Notes: generated from the sequence alone by a model not told the origin. Positions 34,849 through 43,892 are shown, counted from the stretch's first letter. The stretch is DNA of 64,000 nucleotides from Streptomyces sp. NBC_00237 (GCF_026342435.1 NZ_JAPEMT010000003.1:1054001-1118000), one strand, 5' to 3'. Numbers and translations are program-made.

Positions 34849-36476
34849 GGCCCTGTCTCGTATTCGGTGGTAACGGAGAGTCGTGAGGGTCGTTGACCTA
34901 CGTGTGAAGGACGTCAACGAGCTTGTGCAGATGGTGTTTTCGGGTCTGTCCCCGCTGGTCGTCGAGGATGTGGCTGACGAGGGTGTGCGGATCGTGGTGC
35001 GGGCGCGGACTCCGCGGGAGGCCGCGATCTGTCCGGTGTGCGGGGCGTCGGCGGGGCGGGTGCACGGCTACCACTGGCGGACCGTCGCCGACGTGCCGGT
35101 GGACGACCGCCGGGTGGTGGTCCGTGTGCGGGTGCGGCGTCTGGTGTGTCCCACACGCGGCTGCCGGCAGACCTTCCGTGAGCAGATGCCCGGGGTGCTG
35201 GAGCGATACCAGCGCCGCACGGCCCGTCTGACCAGGCAGGTCAAGGCCGTGGTCAAAGAGTTAGCGGGCCGGGCTGGATCTCGTCTGCTGGCGATACTCG
35301 CGATGGGCCTGTCGCGTCACACGGCCCTGCGCGCTCTGCTACGCATCCCGTTGCCCACCGGGCGGGTGCCCCGCGTGATCGGCGTCGACGACTTCGCCCT
35401 GCGCCGGCGGCACCGCTACGCCACCATGGTGATCGACGCCGAGACCCATGAACGGATCGACGTACTGCCCGACCGCACCGCCGACACGCTGGAAGCATGG
35501 CTGCGCGAGCATCCGGGCATCGAGATCGTGTGCCGAGACGGCTCCGCGACCTACGCCGAGGCCATCCGCCGCGCCCTGCCCGACGCGGTCCAGGTCGCCG
35601 ACCGGTGGCACCTGTGGCACAACCTGTGCGAAGCCGCCCTGAGCGAGGTGAAAGCACACAGCACCTGCTGGGCCGCCGTGCTGGACACGCCCATCTACGA
35701 CGGGCCCCGCGCGCAGACCACCCTGGAACGCTGGCACCAGGTCCACAACCTGCTCGAGAAGGGCGTGGGCCTGCTCGAATGCGCCCGCCGCCTGCAACTG
35801 GCCCTGAACACTGTCAAACGCTACGCGCGGGCCGACCGGCCCGAGCGGATGCTCCGCGTCCCCAAATACCGCGCCAGCCTGGTCGATCCCTACCGCGAGC
35901 ACCTGCGTAAACGCCGTGCCGAAGATCCCGCCGTCCCCGTCCAGCACCTCTTCGAAGAGATCAAAGCCCTCGGGTTCACCGGCTGCCTGAACCTCCTGCA
36001 CAAGTACATCAACCAGGGCCGCGCGGACGCCGACCGCAGCCACATCTCCCCGCGCCGGCTCGCCCGGATGATCCTCACCAGGCCCGACAACCTCAAGGCC
36101 GAACATCACGATCTTCTGGCACGGCTCACCGCGGCCTGCCCCGAAATGACCCAACTGGCCGCCGCTGTCAAGGACTTCGCCAGACTCCTGACGCCTCACG
36201 AAGGGAACACCGACGGGCTCTCGCGCTGGATCATCGAGGTTCGCTCAGCCGATCTGCCCCATCTGCACGCCTTCACCCGGGGCCTGGACCGAGACCGCGA
36301 CGCCGTGAACGCCGCGCTCACACTTCCGTACAGCAACGGCCCCACCGAAGGCGTCAACACCAAGACCAAGCGCATCGCGCGCCAGATGCACGGCCGAGCA
36401 GGCTTTACCCTCCTCCGCCACCGCATCCTCCTCGGATAACGCCACCCTCCGTTACCACCGAATGCGAGACAGGGCC
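34849..36476 (+). mobile_element. Complete ISL3-family insertion sequence
   Basis: Thirty-base ends at 34849-34878 (starting GGCCCTGTCTCG) and 36447-36476 are inverted copies with one mismatch. One intact transposase lies between. No 8-bp target duplication is seen (CATTGATC left, AATGGATG right), so one flank was probably lost by a later deletion. It directly truncates the aldehyde dehydrogenase gene to its right. Confidence 0.85.
34883..36439 (+). CDS. ISL3-family transposase, intact
   Basis: A full-length 518-residue protein from GTG 34883. It has N-terminal Cys pairs of a zinc ribbon (CPVCGAS, then CPTRGCRQTF), the DDE region (VIGVDDFALRRRHRYATMVI, EIVCRDGSATYAEA) and the C-terminal LPYSNGPTEGVNTKTKRIA with the catalytic Glu, ending RAGFTLLRHRILLG. 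It is only distantly similar to the ISL3 transposase at 27374-28965. It may still be active. Confidence 0.9.
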   Translation: MRVVDLRVKDVNELVQMVFSGLSPLVVEDVADEGVRIVVRARTPREAAICPVCGASAGRVHGYHWRTVADVPVDDRRVVVRVRVRRLVCPTRGCRQTFREQMPGVLERYQRRTARLTRQVKAVVKELAGRAGSRLLAILAMGLSRHTALRALLRIPLPTGRVPRVIGVDDFALRRRHRYATMVIDAETHERIDVLPDRTADTLEAWLREHPGIEIVCRDGSATYAEAIRRALPDAVQVADRWHLWHNLCEAALSEVKAHSTCWAAVLDTPIYDGPRAQTTLERWHQVHNLLEKGVGLLECARRLQLALNTVKRYARADRPERMLRVPKYRASLVDPYREHLRKRRAEDPAVPVQHLFEEIKALGFTGCLNLLHKYINQGRADADRSHISPRRLARMILTRPDNLKAEHHDLLARLTAACPEMTQLAAAVKDFARLLTPHEGNTDGLSRWIIEVRSADLPHLHAFTRGLDRDRDAVNAALTLPYSNGPTEGVNTKTKRIARQMHGRAGFTLLRHRILLG

Positions 36477-36481
36477 AATGG

Positions 36482-37387
36482 ATGGATAGCCCCGACTGCG
36501 ATGACATCTTCTACTTCGGTCCCTCCCAGCAGGGCCTGAGCCTGGAAGGACGGTGCCTGCTCGCAGGCAAGAAGCCGATCATTGAACTGAACGGCAACGA
36601 CGGAGTCGTCGTCGGGCGCGACGCGGAGATCGAACTGGCCGCACGTGCACTGACCGAGTGCTTCTACGGCTCCGGGCAGATCTGCATGACGCCCAAGTTC
36701 GCGATTGTCCATCCGCAGATCGCCGAGCAGCTCCTCACGTCACTCGCCGAGCTGACCCGGCAGATCCGTCCCGGACTCCCCGAGGACACGGACACGGTGC
36801 TGAGCCCGGTGGTCAAGCGGGCCGACTTCAGCGCCGTACTGAGCGAGGCACTGGCCGACGGCGGACACCTGGTGGCCGGTGGCGCACTCATCGACCTCGA
36901 AGGGCGGAAGGACCCGGCAGGGCCCTTCGTCGAACCGACCGTGGTGAGGATCGACGGCCTCATCACCGCAGAGCGCATGCGCGCAGTTTACGAAGAGACC
37001 TTCTTCCCGTTGTTGTGCGTCATCGTCCCCGACCAGGACACCGCGGACGAAGCGCTGCTCGACGAGGTGATCGGGTTCCTGAACCGCGACCGCTACGGCC
37101 TGCGCAACTCCCTGTGGACGCAGGACGACCGGGTGATCGCGCGCTTCTGCAACGAGGTCGACTTCTGCGGGATGCTCAAGGTCAACGACTCGCACATCGG
37201 CTGTCTGCCGACACTGCCCTACAACGGTGGCACCGGCGCCACCGGTGGGGTGCTCGGCGAATCCAACCAGCCTGCGGTACGCACGACCCATCTGCAGACG
37301 ATCGTGATCGCCACCCGCGTGCAGCCGCGCGAGAACGTCTTCGACCACGAAGGCCCTGCCGGGCGCCGGTTCGAAACCAACAGGTGA
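36482..37387 (+). pseudogene. Aldehyde dehydrogenase, C-terminal half only
   Basis: The 301 codons match the second half of an NAD(P)-dependent aldehyde dehydrogenase: the ELNGNDG segment with its general-base Glu (residue 35), GSGQICM with the nucleophile Cys68, EETFFPLL and NDSHIG. About 200 N-terminal residues, including the NAD-binding start, are absent. The ISL3 end lies five bases upstream, and the ATG at 36482 is fortuitous. The stop codon touches the end of an IS3 element at 37388, so the fragment is boxed in by two insertion sequences. Activity is unlikely. Confidence 0.85.
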
Positions 37388-37423
37388 GGCATTCCCCCGT
37401 GAAGGTGGGCACGCGGTTATTGA

Positions 37424-38320
37424 TCACGCGGCGAGTGTGAGTTTAGCGGTGTGGTGTCGGTGTTCGTATTCGTCGGGACTGAGGTGGCCGTTGGTGGAGT
37501 GCCGACGGCGGGTGTTGTAGCGGGTCTGCCAGGCGAAGACGGTCCGGCGGCAGGTGGTGGTGTCGCCGTAGTCGTGGGCTCCTTGGAGGGTTTCGCGTTT
37601 CAGGGAGGCGTGGAAGCTTTCGCAGGCGGCGTTGTCGGCGCTGGTGCCGACCGCGCCCGTCGACCGGGTGACCTTGAGCTGGTCGCAGAGGTCGGCGTAG
37701 GCCCTGGATCCGCCCTGGGCTCCGTGGTCGGAGTGGAACACCGCTCCGTCCAGCGAGCCGCGGGTGCGCGCGGCCATCCGCAGGGCGTCGGCGACCAGGT
37801 CCGTGCGCATGTGATCGGCGGTGGACCAGCCGACGATCTTGCGGCTGAAGCAGTCCAGTACCGTTGCGAGATGGAGGAACTTCCCTTCTTGGAACGGAAG
37901 ATACGTGATGTTGCCCATGAGCTTGCGCCCGGGTTCCGTGGCGGTGAAGTCCCGGCTGAACAGGTCTGCGACCTGCCCGGATGCCGGATCGGGGACCGTC
38001 GTGCGGACGCGTCTGCGCAGGCGGATCCCGGTGATGGAGAACGTCCGCATGATCCGTGCGACCCGCTTCTCGTTGACCGCGTGTCCCTTCTCGCGGAGCT
38101 CGGCGGTGACCCGCGGGGAGCCATAGGCGCCGCCGGACTCGCCGTGGATCTCACTGGTCTCTTCGGCCAGGACCCGGCCCTCCTGTTTCCGGGCAGCCCT
38201 CGCCTCGGCGCCGGCGAGCCACTTGTAGTAGCTCGACCGGTTGACGTCCATGACCTGGCAGAGCCGCTTCACCTCGTGTGTGGCCCGGTGATCGTCAACG
38301 AACTGGAAGCGGCTGGTCAC
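37424..38320 (-). CDS. IS3-family transposase OrfB
   Basis: A 298-residue rve-type integrase: AYGSPRVTAELREKGHAVNE, LMGNITYLPFQEGKFLHLAT (Asn where most members have the first catalytic Asp), AVFHSDHGAQGG (second Asp), TSADNAACESFHASLKRE (catalytic Glu) and the tail RYNTRRRHSTNGHLSP. The ATG overlaps the orfA stop by four bases. The Asp-to-Asn change in GDITY would disable the DDE triad, so this copy may be inactive despite being full length. Confidence 0.85.
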   Translation of the reverse strand: MTSRFQFVDDHRATHEVKRLCQVMDVNRSSYYKWLAGAEARAARKQEGRVLAEETSEIHGESGGAYGSPRVTAELREKGHAVNEKRVARIMRTFSITGIRLRRRVRTTVPDPASGQVADLFSRDFTATEPGRKLMGNITYLPFQEGKFLHLATVLDCFSRKIVGWSTADHMRTDLVADALRMAARTRGSLDGAVFHSDHGAQGGSRAYADLCDQLKVTRSTGAVGTSADNAACESFHASLKRETLQGAHDYGDTTTCRRTVFAWQTRYNTRRRHSTNGHLSPDEYEHRHHTAKLTLAA

Positions 38321-38661
38321 CAGTTCGTCTCTCCGGCGAAATACTTGGCCGCCTTGCGGAGAATGTCCCGCTCGGTGGCGAGCTTGCGCTCACCGGCCTC
38401 GAGTTCCGCCACCCTTGCCTCCAGCCGCCGGACCCGCTCGTCCGGATCATCGGGCGGCGCCGCAGCCCGTTGGGCGACGGCCGGCGTGGGGCCCGCGGCG
38501 GCGACGCCACGGCGTGCGCGGTCCCGCAGCACCCACTCCCGCAGAGTCGCCCGGTTGATACCAAGGTCAGTGGCGATGCTCTTGTACGTCGCCCCGGGTG
38601 TGGACTCGTACAGGGCCACAGCATCGGCCTTGAACTCGTCCGAATAATCCTTCAGCGCCAT
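38317..38661 (-). CDS. IS3-family transposase OrfA
   Basis: A 114-residue protein from ATG 38661, which fits the usual MALKDYSDEFKADAVALY start; an earlier in-frame start adds unlikely residues. Helix-turn-helix YKSIATDLGINRATLREWVL, Ala/Pro linker, then coiled coil RVRRLEARVAELEAGERKLA. It overlaps orfB by ATGA. Confidence 0.85.
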   Translation of the reverse strand: MALKDYSDEFKADAVALYESTPGATYKSIATDLGINRATLREWVLRDRARRGVAAAGPTPAVAQRAAAPPDDPDERVRRLEARVAELEAGERKLATERDILRKAAKYFAGETNW

Positions 38662-38731
38662 CGGCGGTCTTCTCGCTTCCTCCGGACCAAGCAGATCCAG
38701 TATCAGCGTGTCCACCACTCAGGGGGAGGCC

Positions 38732-39312
38732 CCGTGAGCCTCACGCCGGTTGGTGATCCGGCGCAAGGGAACATCTGATCCGCGTTCAGGCTGATGAGTG
38801 CTGGATGCCCGCAGGGTCCGCGTCCATGGCGGTGCGAGCGCGCTCCAACCCGGCGGCGAAGGAATGAAAAAGGGCAGGCCGCTGGGGCGGCAGACCGGTG
38901 ACCGTCACGGCCTGATGACAGTGACGCTCGCACAGCTGCCCCCGCGAAGACGACCTCCAGGTCGATCACGACTTCTGTACCCTCCCAGCGGCCTCGCTGG
39001 GAGACCTCAAGGCCGCTGTCCAGCCGCGGAACAGGAGCAGCGCCGGCAGCGAGATTCCGCACCCCCGCCGACCTCACTGCCCTCCTCGCGAACAGCATCC
39101 CCACAAAGATCAAACCAGCACGCTGATTTCCGGCAGGCATTGCTTCCCCAGCGGCGGTGCGAGGCACCAGCCGGAGGATCCGGGGGAAGCCGGCAGCGCA
39201 GTTCGTTCCGGAGAGTGCGCCGGGTTGCGCGCCTCATCCGTGCGCGGTAGGTGCTCCAAGTTGCTCCAGGCGGGCGGTTTCCTGCATGCGGGATGACAGG
39301 CGGGAGAGGCGC
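38732..39312. other. Gene-free stretch right of the IS3 element
   Basis: No supported gene on either strand. A perfect 8-bp hairpin (CTCCCAGC-N6-GCTGGGAG) lies at 38982-39003. The DNA may be decayed coding sequence. Confidence 0.4.
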
Positions 39313-39408
39313 GTGGACACAAAAGCAAAGGAGTACTGCCGGTTTTGCGGGTGGGATTCCAGGAGCCTTTGCTTCAGACCTGGTCATCGGAAAGGCGCAA
39401 CATCGTGA
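39313..39408 (+). CDS. 31-residue Cys-rich ORF upstream of the cold-shock gene
   Basis: GTG 39313 follows a strong site (GGGAGAGG). The product, starting MDTKAKEYCRFCGWDS and ending LCFRPGHRKGATS, has a CxxC pair, a further Cys and a His in a spacing that could hold zinc. Its TGA overlaps the ATG of the cold-shock gene by one base, so the two are translationally coupled. It may be a tiny zinc-ribbon protein or a leader ORF that controls the cold-shock gene. I do not recognise a family. Confidence 0.5.
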   Translation: MDTKAKEYCRFCGWDSRSLCFRPGHRKGATS

Positions 39409-39614
39409 TGAAGGAGCGTTGCCAGGGAACGGTCGTGTACTTCAACCGGGGCCTGGGCTACGGGTTCGTGGTCCAGCATGGGCACCGTGATCAGATCTTC
39501 GTGCGGTGCGAATCCATCGAGTCGCCCACGGAGGTCCTGTCGGAAGGGCAGGACGTTTCCTTCGTGGTCGACCTCCGTGACGGCCGGTGGGAGGCAGCCC
39601 ATGTACGGGTATGA
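39408..39614 (+). CDS. Atypical cold-shock-domain protein
   Basis: A 68-residue single-domain protein with the CspA layout: GTVVYFNRGLGYGFV (in place of KWFNxxKGFGFI, RNP1-like), then DQIFVRCESIE (in place of VFVHxSAI, RNP2-like), then GQDVSFVV and a final strand. The two RNA-binding motifs are kept only in outline: Lys-Gly and the first Phe of RNP1 are changed (LGYGF), and the RNP2 His is Arg. It should still form an OB-fold nucleic-acid-binding protein. It is coupled to the tiny Cys-rich ORF upstream and precedes another small gene. Confidence 0.8.
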   Translation: MKERCQGTVVYFNRGLGYGFVVQHGHRDQIFVRCESIESPTEVLSEGQDVSFVVDLRDGRWEAAHVRV

Positions 39615-39644
39615 CGGGTGCGCACTGTGGGGGAGCGAGGGCGT

Positions 39645-39881
39645 GTGAGCCGCAATGGAGACCCGGCCATCGAGATTGCCGATGTCCTGACGTCGCGTGA
39701 GAAGTACACCAGGGCGTGCGGGGGTGAGGTGAGCCTGGTGGTGCCAGTGGTCCTCGCGGATGGTCGTCTCGCGGATCTCGTCATGTCAGAACTGGTCGCC
39801 GCCCGACTGTCGGGTGCGATCGACGGACGTGATCCGGCCGTACTCGATCTGCCTCCCGGCAGTCCTGGAAACGGTCTCTGA
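39645..39881 (+). CDS. Hypothetical protein downstream of the cold-shock gene
   Basis: From GTG 39645 (behind GGGAGCGAGGG) the frame gives 78 residues; a GTG at 39618, three bases after the cold-shock stop, would add nine. The sequence alternates hydrophobic strands (IEIADVL, VSLVVPVVLADGRLADLVM) and ends Pro/Gly-rich. It looks like a small alpha/beta soluble protein. No family recognised. Its position suggests one three-gene operon with the cold-shock protein. Confidence 0.5.
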   Translation: MSRNGDPAIEIADVLTSREKYTRACGGEVSLVVPVVLADGRLADLVMSELVAARLSGAIDGRDPAVLDLPPGSPGNGL

Positions 39882-40134
39882 CCTGCCGCACCGCGTCCGT
39901 CATCGACTTCCGGTACATGCCCCAGCATGAGTATTGGTGCCCTTTGAACTGGGCGAGCGGCTCTATTGCACTCCAGCGCCTCCTGTTCTGGCCAACTTGA
40001 TCTTTAACGTCCGAGGTCGAACGACGCCTCGTACTTGATCATCCGGACTGGTAACTGCCGTACACAGAAGCGGCCTTCGTCTGGATCATGTGCTCCGACC
40101 AAGGAACACACATGTCCAGCGCGAAGGCCGTGGA

Positions 40135-41040
40135 ATGAGTCTGCTGCATCACGATGCCCGGCACGAGGCGTTGGCGGAACTGTCATGCTTCCGGGGCGAG
40201 TTCTACTCGTGCCTGACTGCTCGTTCGGATGCGTTGTTCGAGCTGGCCGACGCAGTCTTGTGCGGCGACGGACCCGTGAGATCACTGGCCGAGTTGTCGC
40301 TGGTGGGTGTACACCGCCGGGGCCATGGCGGGCTCTACGCCGCAGTGGCCCGTGGACGCATCGATGCCGACCGGCTGCGGCGGGCACTGACCGAAGTTCC
40401 ACTGCCGCAGGCTGCCGACGGCCGGCTGGTCCTGGCCGTCGACGTCACCTGCTGGCTGCGGCCCGCCGCCCACACCTCACCGCAGCGGATCCTGTGCCAC
40501 ACCTACGGCAGGGGCAAGGACCAGCACATTCCCGTGCCCGGCTGGCCCTACTCGATCATCTGCGCGCTCGAGCCGGGCCGCAGCTCATGGACCGCCCCGC
40601 TGGATGCGCTTCGTCTGGCGCCCGGGGACGACACCGCCACCGTCACCGCCCGGCAGTTGCGCGATCTGCTGCAGCGACTGATCGCAGCAGGGCAGTGGCA
40701 GGCGGGTGACCCGGACATCCTCGTGGTCGCGGACGCCGGATACGACGCACCCCGCCTCGGTTTCCTCCTCACAGACCTGCCGGTCCAGGTGCTGGCCAGG
40801 ATGCGATCCGACCGCGTCCTGCGCAGAGCTGTCCCGCCCCGGCTGCCCCACACGCAGGGCCGGCCACCCCGGCACGGCGGCGAGTTCGTCTTCGGGCAGT
40901 CCGACACCTGGGGCACCCCGGACACCGAAGCGATCACAGAGACACACCTCTACGGAACTGCCACGGCCCGCTCCTGGAACCGGCTGCACCCCAAGCTGAC
41001 CCACCGCTCCTCCTGGGCAGCCACCGACGGAACCCTCCCG
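40135..41040 (+). pseudogene. Truncated IS4/IS701-like transposase
   Basis: From ATG 40135 about 302 codons resemble a Streptomyces DDE transposase of the IS4/IS701 type: LVLAVDVTCWLRPAAHTSP (first Asp), YGRGKDQHIPVPGWPYSII, DPDILVVADAGYDAPRLGFL (second Asp) and LTHRSSWAATDGTLPI. The C-terminal ~100 residues with the catalytic Glu are missing. At about 41040 the sequence switches to an unrelated coding remnant, although the frame stays open to 41193. Confidence 0.7.
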
Positions 41041-41044
41041 ATCG

Positions 41045-41260
41045 CAGCGTGCGTCGCTTCTGGCGGCCGAGGAGCTGAAGCGGCTGAAACACCGTACGGG
41101 TCTGACGCCGACCGAACGGGCGGAGGTGGCGACGGTGCTGCGCCGGCTGTCCTCCCGGCTGGTCCTGGTGCCGCTGAGCACCCGGCAGGGTGATCCGCAT
41201 CTGACAGCGGAACTGTTCGGTCTGCCCACGTCACGTTCGAGTAAGGGGTACCCGTCATGA
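41045..41260 (+). pseudogene. 3' remnant of an unknown gene, HemA-like tail
   Basis: A frame ending at TGA 41258-41260 encodes SLLAAEELKRLKHRTGLTPT and ERAEVATVLRRLSSRLVLVP, a helical tail faintly recalling the dimerisation domain of glutamyl-tRNA reductase. The start is cut by the transposase junction. The stop overlaps the ATG of the TetR gene (ATGA), so the two were once coupled. Family assignment is weak. Confidence 0.35.
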
Positions 41261-41870
41261 GTCCGAAGCTGACCGGAGGAGCCACCCTGGCCGAGCACAA
41301 GGCCGCCACACGGGAGGCGATGATCGACGCCTTCGCCGCCCTGCTGCACGAGGCCGGCTGGCAGGACCTCAAGCTCCAGGACGTCGCCCGGCAGGCCGGT
41401 GTCGCACGAACAGCCGTCTACAACTACTTTCCCGACAAGACCGCCCTGCTCCTCGCCTGGTCGCAGCGGGAGATGGCCCGCTTCATGACGCTCGCGGAGC
41501 GGGAGCTGGCCGCGCGCACCGATCCGGTCGACCGGCTGCAGATCCTCATCAAGCTGGTGCTCACCGAGTTCTCCTTCCAGCGCGGCGCGGGCGCCTCCGT
41601 CGCGCCCCTGCTGCCGCCCGGGGACCGGGCGGCGTTCTTCGAGCACGTCGCCCCGCTCGCCGCCCTCGTCGGCGGCCTCCTGGACGACGCGACGGCGTCT
41701 TCGTCCGGGCGGACCCGGCGGTGACCGGACAGATGATCATGGCCTGCCTGGAAACCCAGCGCACCGCACTCCTGACGGGCGACAAGGTCCGCACGGCCGT
41801 CGCCCGGACCCTGCCGCTCCTGATGCGGGCCCTGGGCGTCCCCGAAGACCGCTGGGCGCAAAACTCGTGA
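41257..41870 (+). pseudogene. TetR-family regulator with internal frameshift
   Basis: ATG 41257 opens a TetR-type N-terminal DNA-binding domain (about residues 15-65: IDAFAALLHEAGWQDLKLQD, then VARQAGVARTAVYNYFPDKT). After GGLLDDATA, near 41693, the frame breaks and stops at 41724. The natural continuation, DGVFVRADPAVTGQMIMACL, then RTLPLLMRALGVPEDRW, is intact in another frame and ends at TGA 41870, giving about 204 residues in all. A single indel explains it. The regulator is probably dead unless the indel is a sequencing error. Confidence 0.75.
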
Positions 41871-42015
41871 GCCTGCCCGCCCGCTGCGCGATTCCGGCGC
41901 TGTGCCTGCCCACTGCCCCGGTGCGGCCGGGTACGACAGGCACTTGGCCGAACTCGGCTTCAGACGTGGCCGAAGAACGGTCCCCGCCCGCAGGCCAGTA
42001 ACCGTACAGGGCGGC

Positions 42016-42393
42016 TCACTCTTGGCAGTGGCAGCCGACGCATGCGAGGCAGCAGCGGCAGTCGGGGCACTGCTCGCGGCGGAGGTGTCCGCAGGGCTGG
42101 AAGTGGTCGTCGGTGGGGGAGGGGCAGGAGCACTCGCAGCACGACCCGCACCGCGCGTGCACAGCATCGATCCGGCGCCCGCCGAGGACGGTGGTACGCC
42201 GGTCGCCGCAGTCCCGGCACCGCCGGGGCACCACCGGCCTGGGTGCGGGCAGCCCCGCCATGTCCTCCGCCCACACCCGAAGGGCTGCCAGGACGTCCGG
42301 GGTGGGGCCGGCGGGATCGACCCCGTACGTCCCGCTTCCCCCGGGCAACCCCGGGGAAAGCCCGCCGTACGCGATCTGAGTGCCCTCTGCCAC
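42016..42393 (-). CDS. Cys-rich zinc-ribbon-like hypothetical protein
   Basis: From GTG 42393 the frame encodes 125 residues. The N-half (about 1-60) is Gly/Pro-rich then helical (PDVLAALRVWAEDMAGL). The C-half is packed with Cys: RRCRDCGDRRTT, HARCGSCCECSCP, PCGHLRREQCPDCRCC and ACVGCHCQE, about 17 Cys in the last 62 residues. This suggests several metal sites, as in multi-zinc-ribbon proteins. The start has no strong ribosome site; upstream in-frame codons extend the frame but look like promoter DNA. Single gene between a TetR pseudogene and a secreted protein. Unknown function. Confidence 0.55.
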   Translation of the reverse strand: MAEGTQIAYGGLSPGLPGGSGTYGVDPAGPTPDVLAALRVWAEDMAGLPAPRPVVPRRCRDCGDRRTTVLGGRRIDAVHARCGSCCECSCPSPTDDHFQPCGHLRREQCPDCRCCLACVGCHCQE

Positions 42394-42606
42394 GCGATCT
42401 TGGCCGTTTGCCAGGAGAGTTTGACCGAGGCCGTGAGGCCGTTCCCCGCATCGCCGGGCACTGCGGGCTGGCCGGGAGGGGACGGGGCCCGGCGCGCCCG
42501 ACCGAGGAGGGTGCCAGCAGGACTGCGGTGTTCTGTGGGGCATCTTCACTTGCACTACCGTGATCACGTTCAGTTGATTGAGTGTGGCTAAAAGTGAGGT
42601 AGTGCT

Positions 42607-43248
42607 GTGGGTCAAGGAACGGTTCGTACGTGCGGGCGGGGCTGGGCAGTAGCCCTCGCGGGAACACTGCTGGCAGCGATCCCCGGAGCCGCCGGTGCCG
42701 CACCGGCGGCCGGCGCCCTCATGCCGGTGCCGCGGCAGGTCGGCGCGGCACTCGCGGACGACGATCCCGGGGCGGCCGAACAGAAGATGGCCAAGGAGAT
42801 CATGGACGGGCTGTGCGCGCAGGACCCGGACCGGGAGCTGCACACCTACGAGTGGATGCTCGCCGTCGATTCCTGGCAGGCACTCACGCCCTACCGGCTC
42901 AAGCGGACCGTCTCCCCGGACGCGGCGGCCCGCGACGCGCTCTTCGGTGACCGGCGCCTGACCGAGGACACCCGCAAGGCCACCTGCAACGGCCTCACCC
43001 GCTACGCCGAGGCGCTCAAGGCCGCGGTCCTGGACCTGCGGGGCGACCTGAAGCCCGGCTGCGCCACCACCACGGGCCTGAACGCGTTCCACGACTTCAA
43101 ACTGCGGGCGTTCCGCGCCATCAGCGACCACAAATGGGACGAGGTCACCACCCTCATGCCCGGCTGGCGCGACCCCCAGAAATTCACCGAGACCAACCTC
43201 ACCACCAGCTGCGAGCGGCTCACGGGCGTCCCTGACACCACGAAGTAA
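42607..43248 (+). CDS. Secreted hypothetical protein
   Basis: GTG 42607 lies eight bases after GAGG. The N-terminus has Arg residues then AVALAGTLLAAIPGAAGAAPA, a standard signal peptide cleaved near residue 32. The mature part (about 180 residues) is helical with three Cys (GLCAQD, KATCNG, KPGCATT) and a fourth near the end (SCERL), enough for two disulfides. No catalytic motif or known family is visible. A near-perfect 22-bp hairpin at 43294-43342 terminates it, so it is a single-gene unit. Confidence 0.7.
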   Translation: MGQGTVRTCGRGWAVALAGTLLAAIPGAAGAAPAAGALMPVPRQVGAALADDDPGAAEQKMAKEIMDGLCAQDPDRELHTYEWMLAVDSWQALTPYRLKRTVSPDAAARDALFGDRRLTEDTRKATCNGLTRYAEALKAAVLDLRGDLKPGCATTTGLNAFHDFKLRAFRAISDHKWDEVTTLMPGWRDPQKFTETNLTTSCERLTGVPDTTK

Positions 43249-43293
43249 GCCCCGGCGGTCAGCCACACCGGCCGACACGCGCACGTCCCGACC

Positions 43294-43342
43294 GCACCCC
43301 GGCGGGGTCCCGGCACCGCCTGCCGGGATCCCGCCGGGGTGC
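43294..43342 (+). terminator. Very strong terminator hairpin
   Basis: Twenty-two-base arms, starting GCACCCCGGCGGGG and inverted at 43321-43342, pair with a single mismatch around CCGCC, 46 bp after the secreted-protein gene. Confidence 0.8.
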
Positions 43343-43589
43343 GCTGGAACGACGGGCGATCTGGTGGACCGCCAAGGACCTCCAGGGCGTTGCGGGCGAG
43401 CATGACGAGGCGACGGACGCAAAGGCGACGTCGCCCGTACGGCCGGAGATGGCAATCAGGGTTGCTGGGAGAGGCCGTAGCCGAGCACGGGTCGCCGTAC
43501 GCCAGCGCGGCAACAGCCATGGGTCTGCTGCACGATCGGGTGGCATCTGAACTGGCTTGCCCTGTGGGGCGGGTGGGAAGGGTGTCGTT

Positions 43590-43750
43590 GTGCCGAAGCC
43601 TTATCCGGAGGAGTTCCGGGACGATGTGGTGCGGGTCGCGAGGAACCGCGGCTCGGGTGTGACGCTGGAGCAGGTGGCCACCGATTTCGGTGTCCACATG
43701 ATGACGCTGTCGAAGTGGATGCGCCGGGCGGACATCGACGACGGATCGGC
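43590..43750 (+). pseudogene. IS3-type OrfA N-terminal fragment
   Basis: GTG 43590 opens MPKPYPEEFRDDVVRVARNR, then VATDFGVHMMTLSKWMRRAD, the helix-turn-helix of an IS3 OrfA. It is cut after about 53 codons, where a DNA-ligase remnant begins. Confidence 0.75.
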
Positions 43751-43754
43751 GGGT

Positions 43755-43892
43755 GGGTGCCCGGCCGGGGGACGCTGTCCGGCCGTCCCGGGGCACTGCT
43801 CCTCGGGGAGCTCCAGGAGGGCGGCGGCCTGCGCTACGTCGGCACCGGCTTCACCGAACGGGACCGCACCGACCTCGCCCGCCTCCTGCAGG
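43755..43892 (+). pseudogene. ATP-dependent DNA ligase OB-fold remnant
   Basis: About 45 codons encode WVPGRGTLSGRPGALLLGEL, then LRYVGTGFTERDRTDLARLL, the typical C-terminal OB-fold segment of LigC/LigD-type ATP-dependent DNA ligases. Both ends join insertion-sequence pieces. Confidence 0.6.

Larger units (their letters stand above)
37388..38731 (-). mobile_element. IS3-family element, complete
   Basis: Imperfect inverted ends (GGCATTCCCCCGTGAAGGTG at 37388 and, inverted, GGCCTCCCCCTGAGTGGTGG at 38731) frame overlapping orfA and orfB, both intact. No clear short target duplication was seen. Confidence 0.75.

Noticed and set aside
36477..36484. Target duplication for the ISL3 element at 34849-36476
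   Set aside because: The eight flanking bases (CATTGATC and AATGGATG) do not match.
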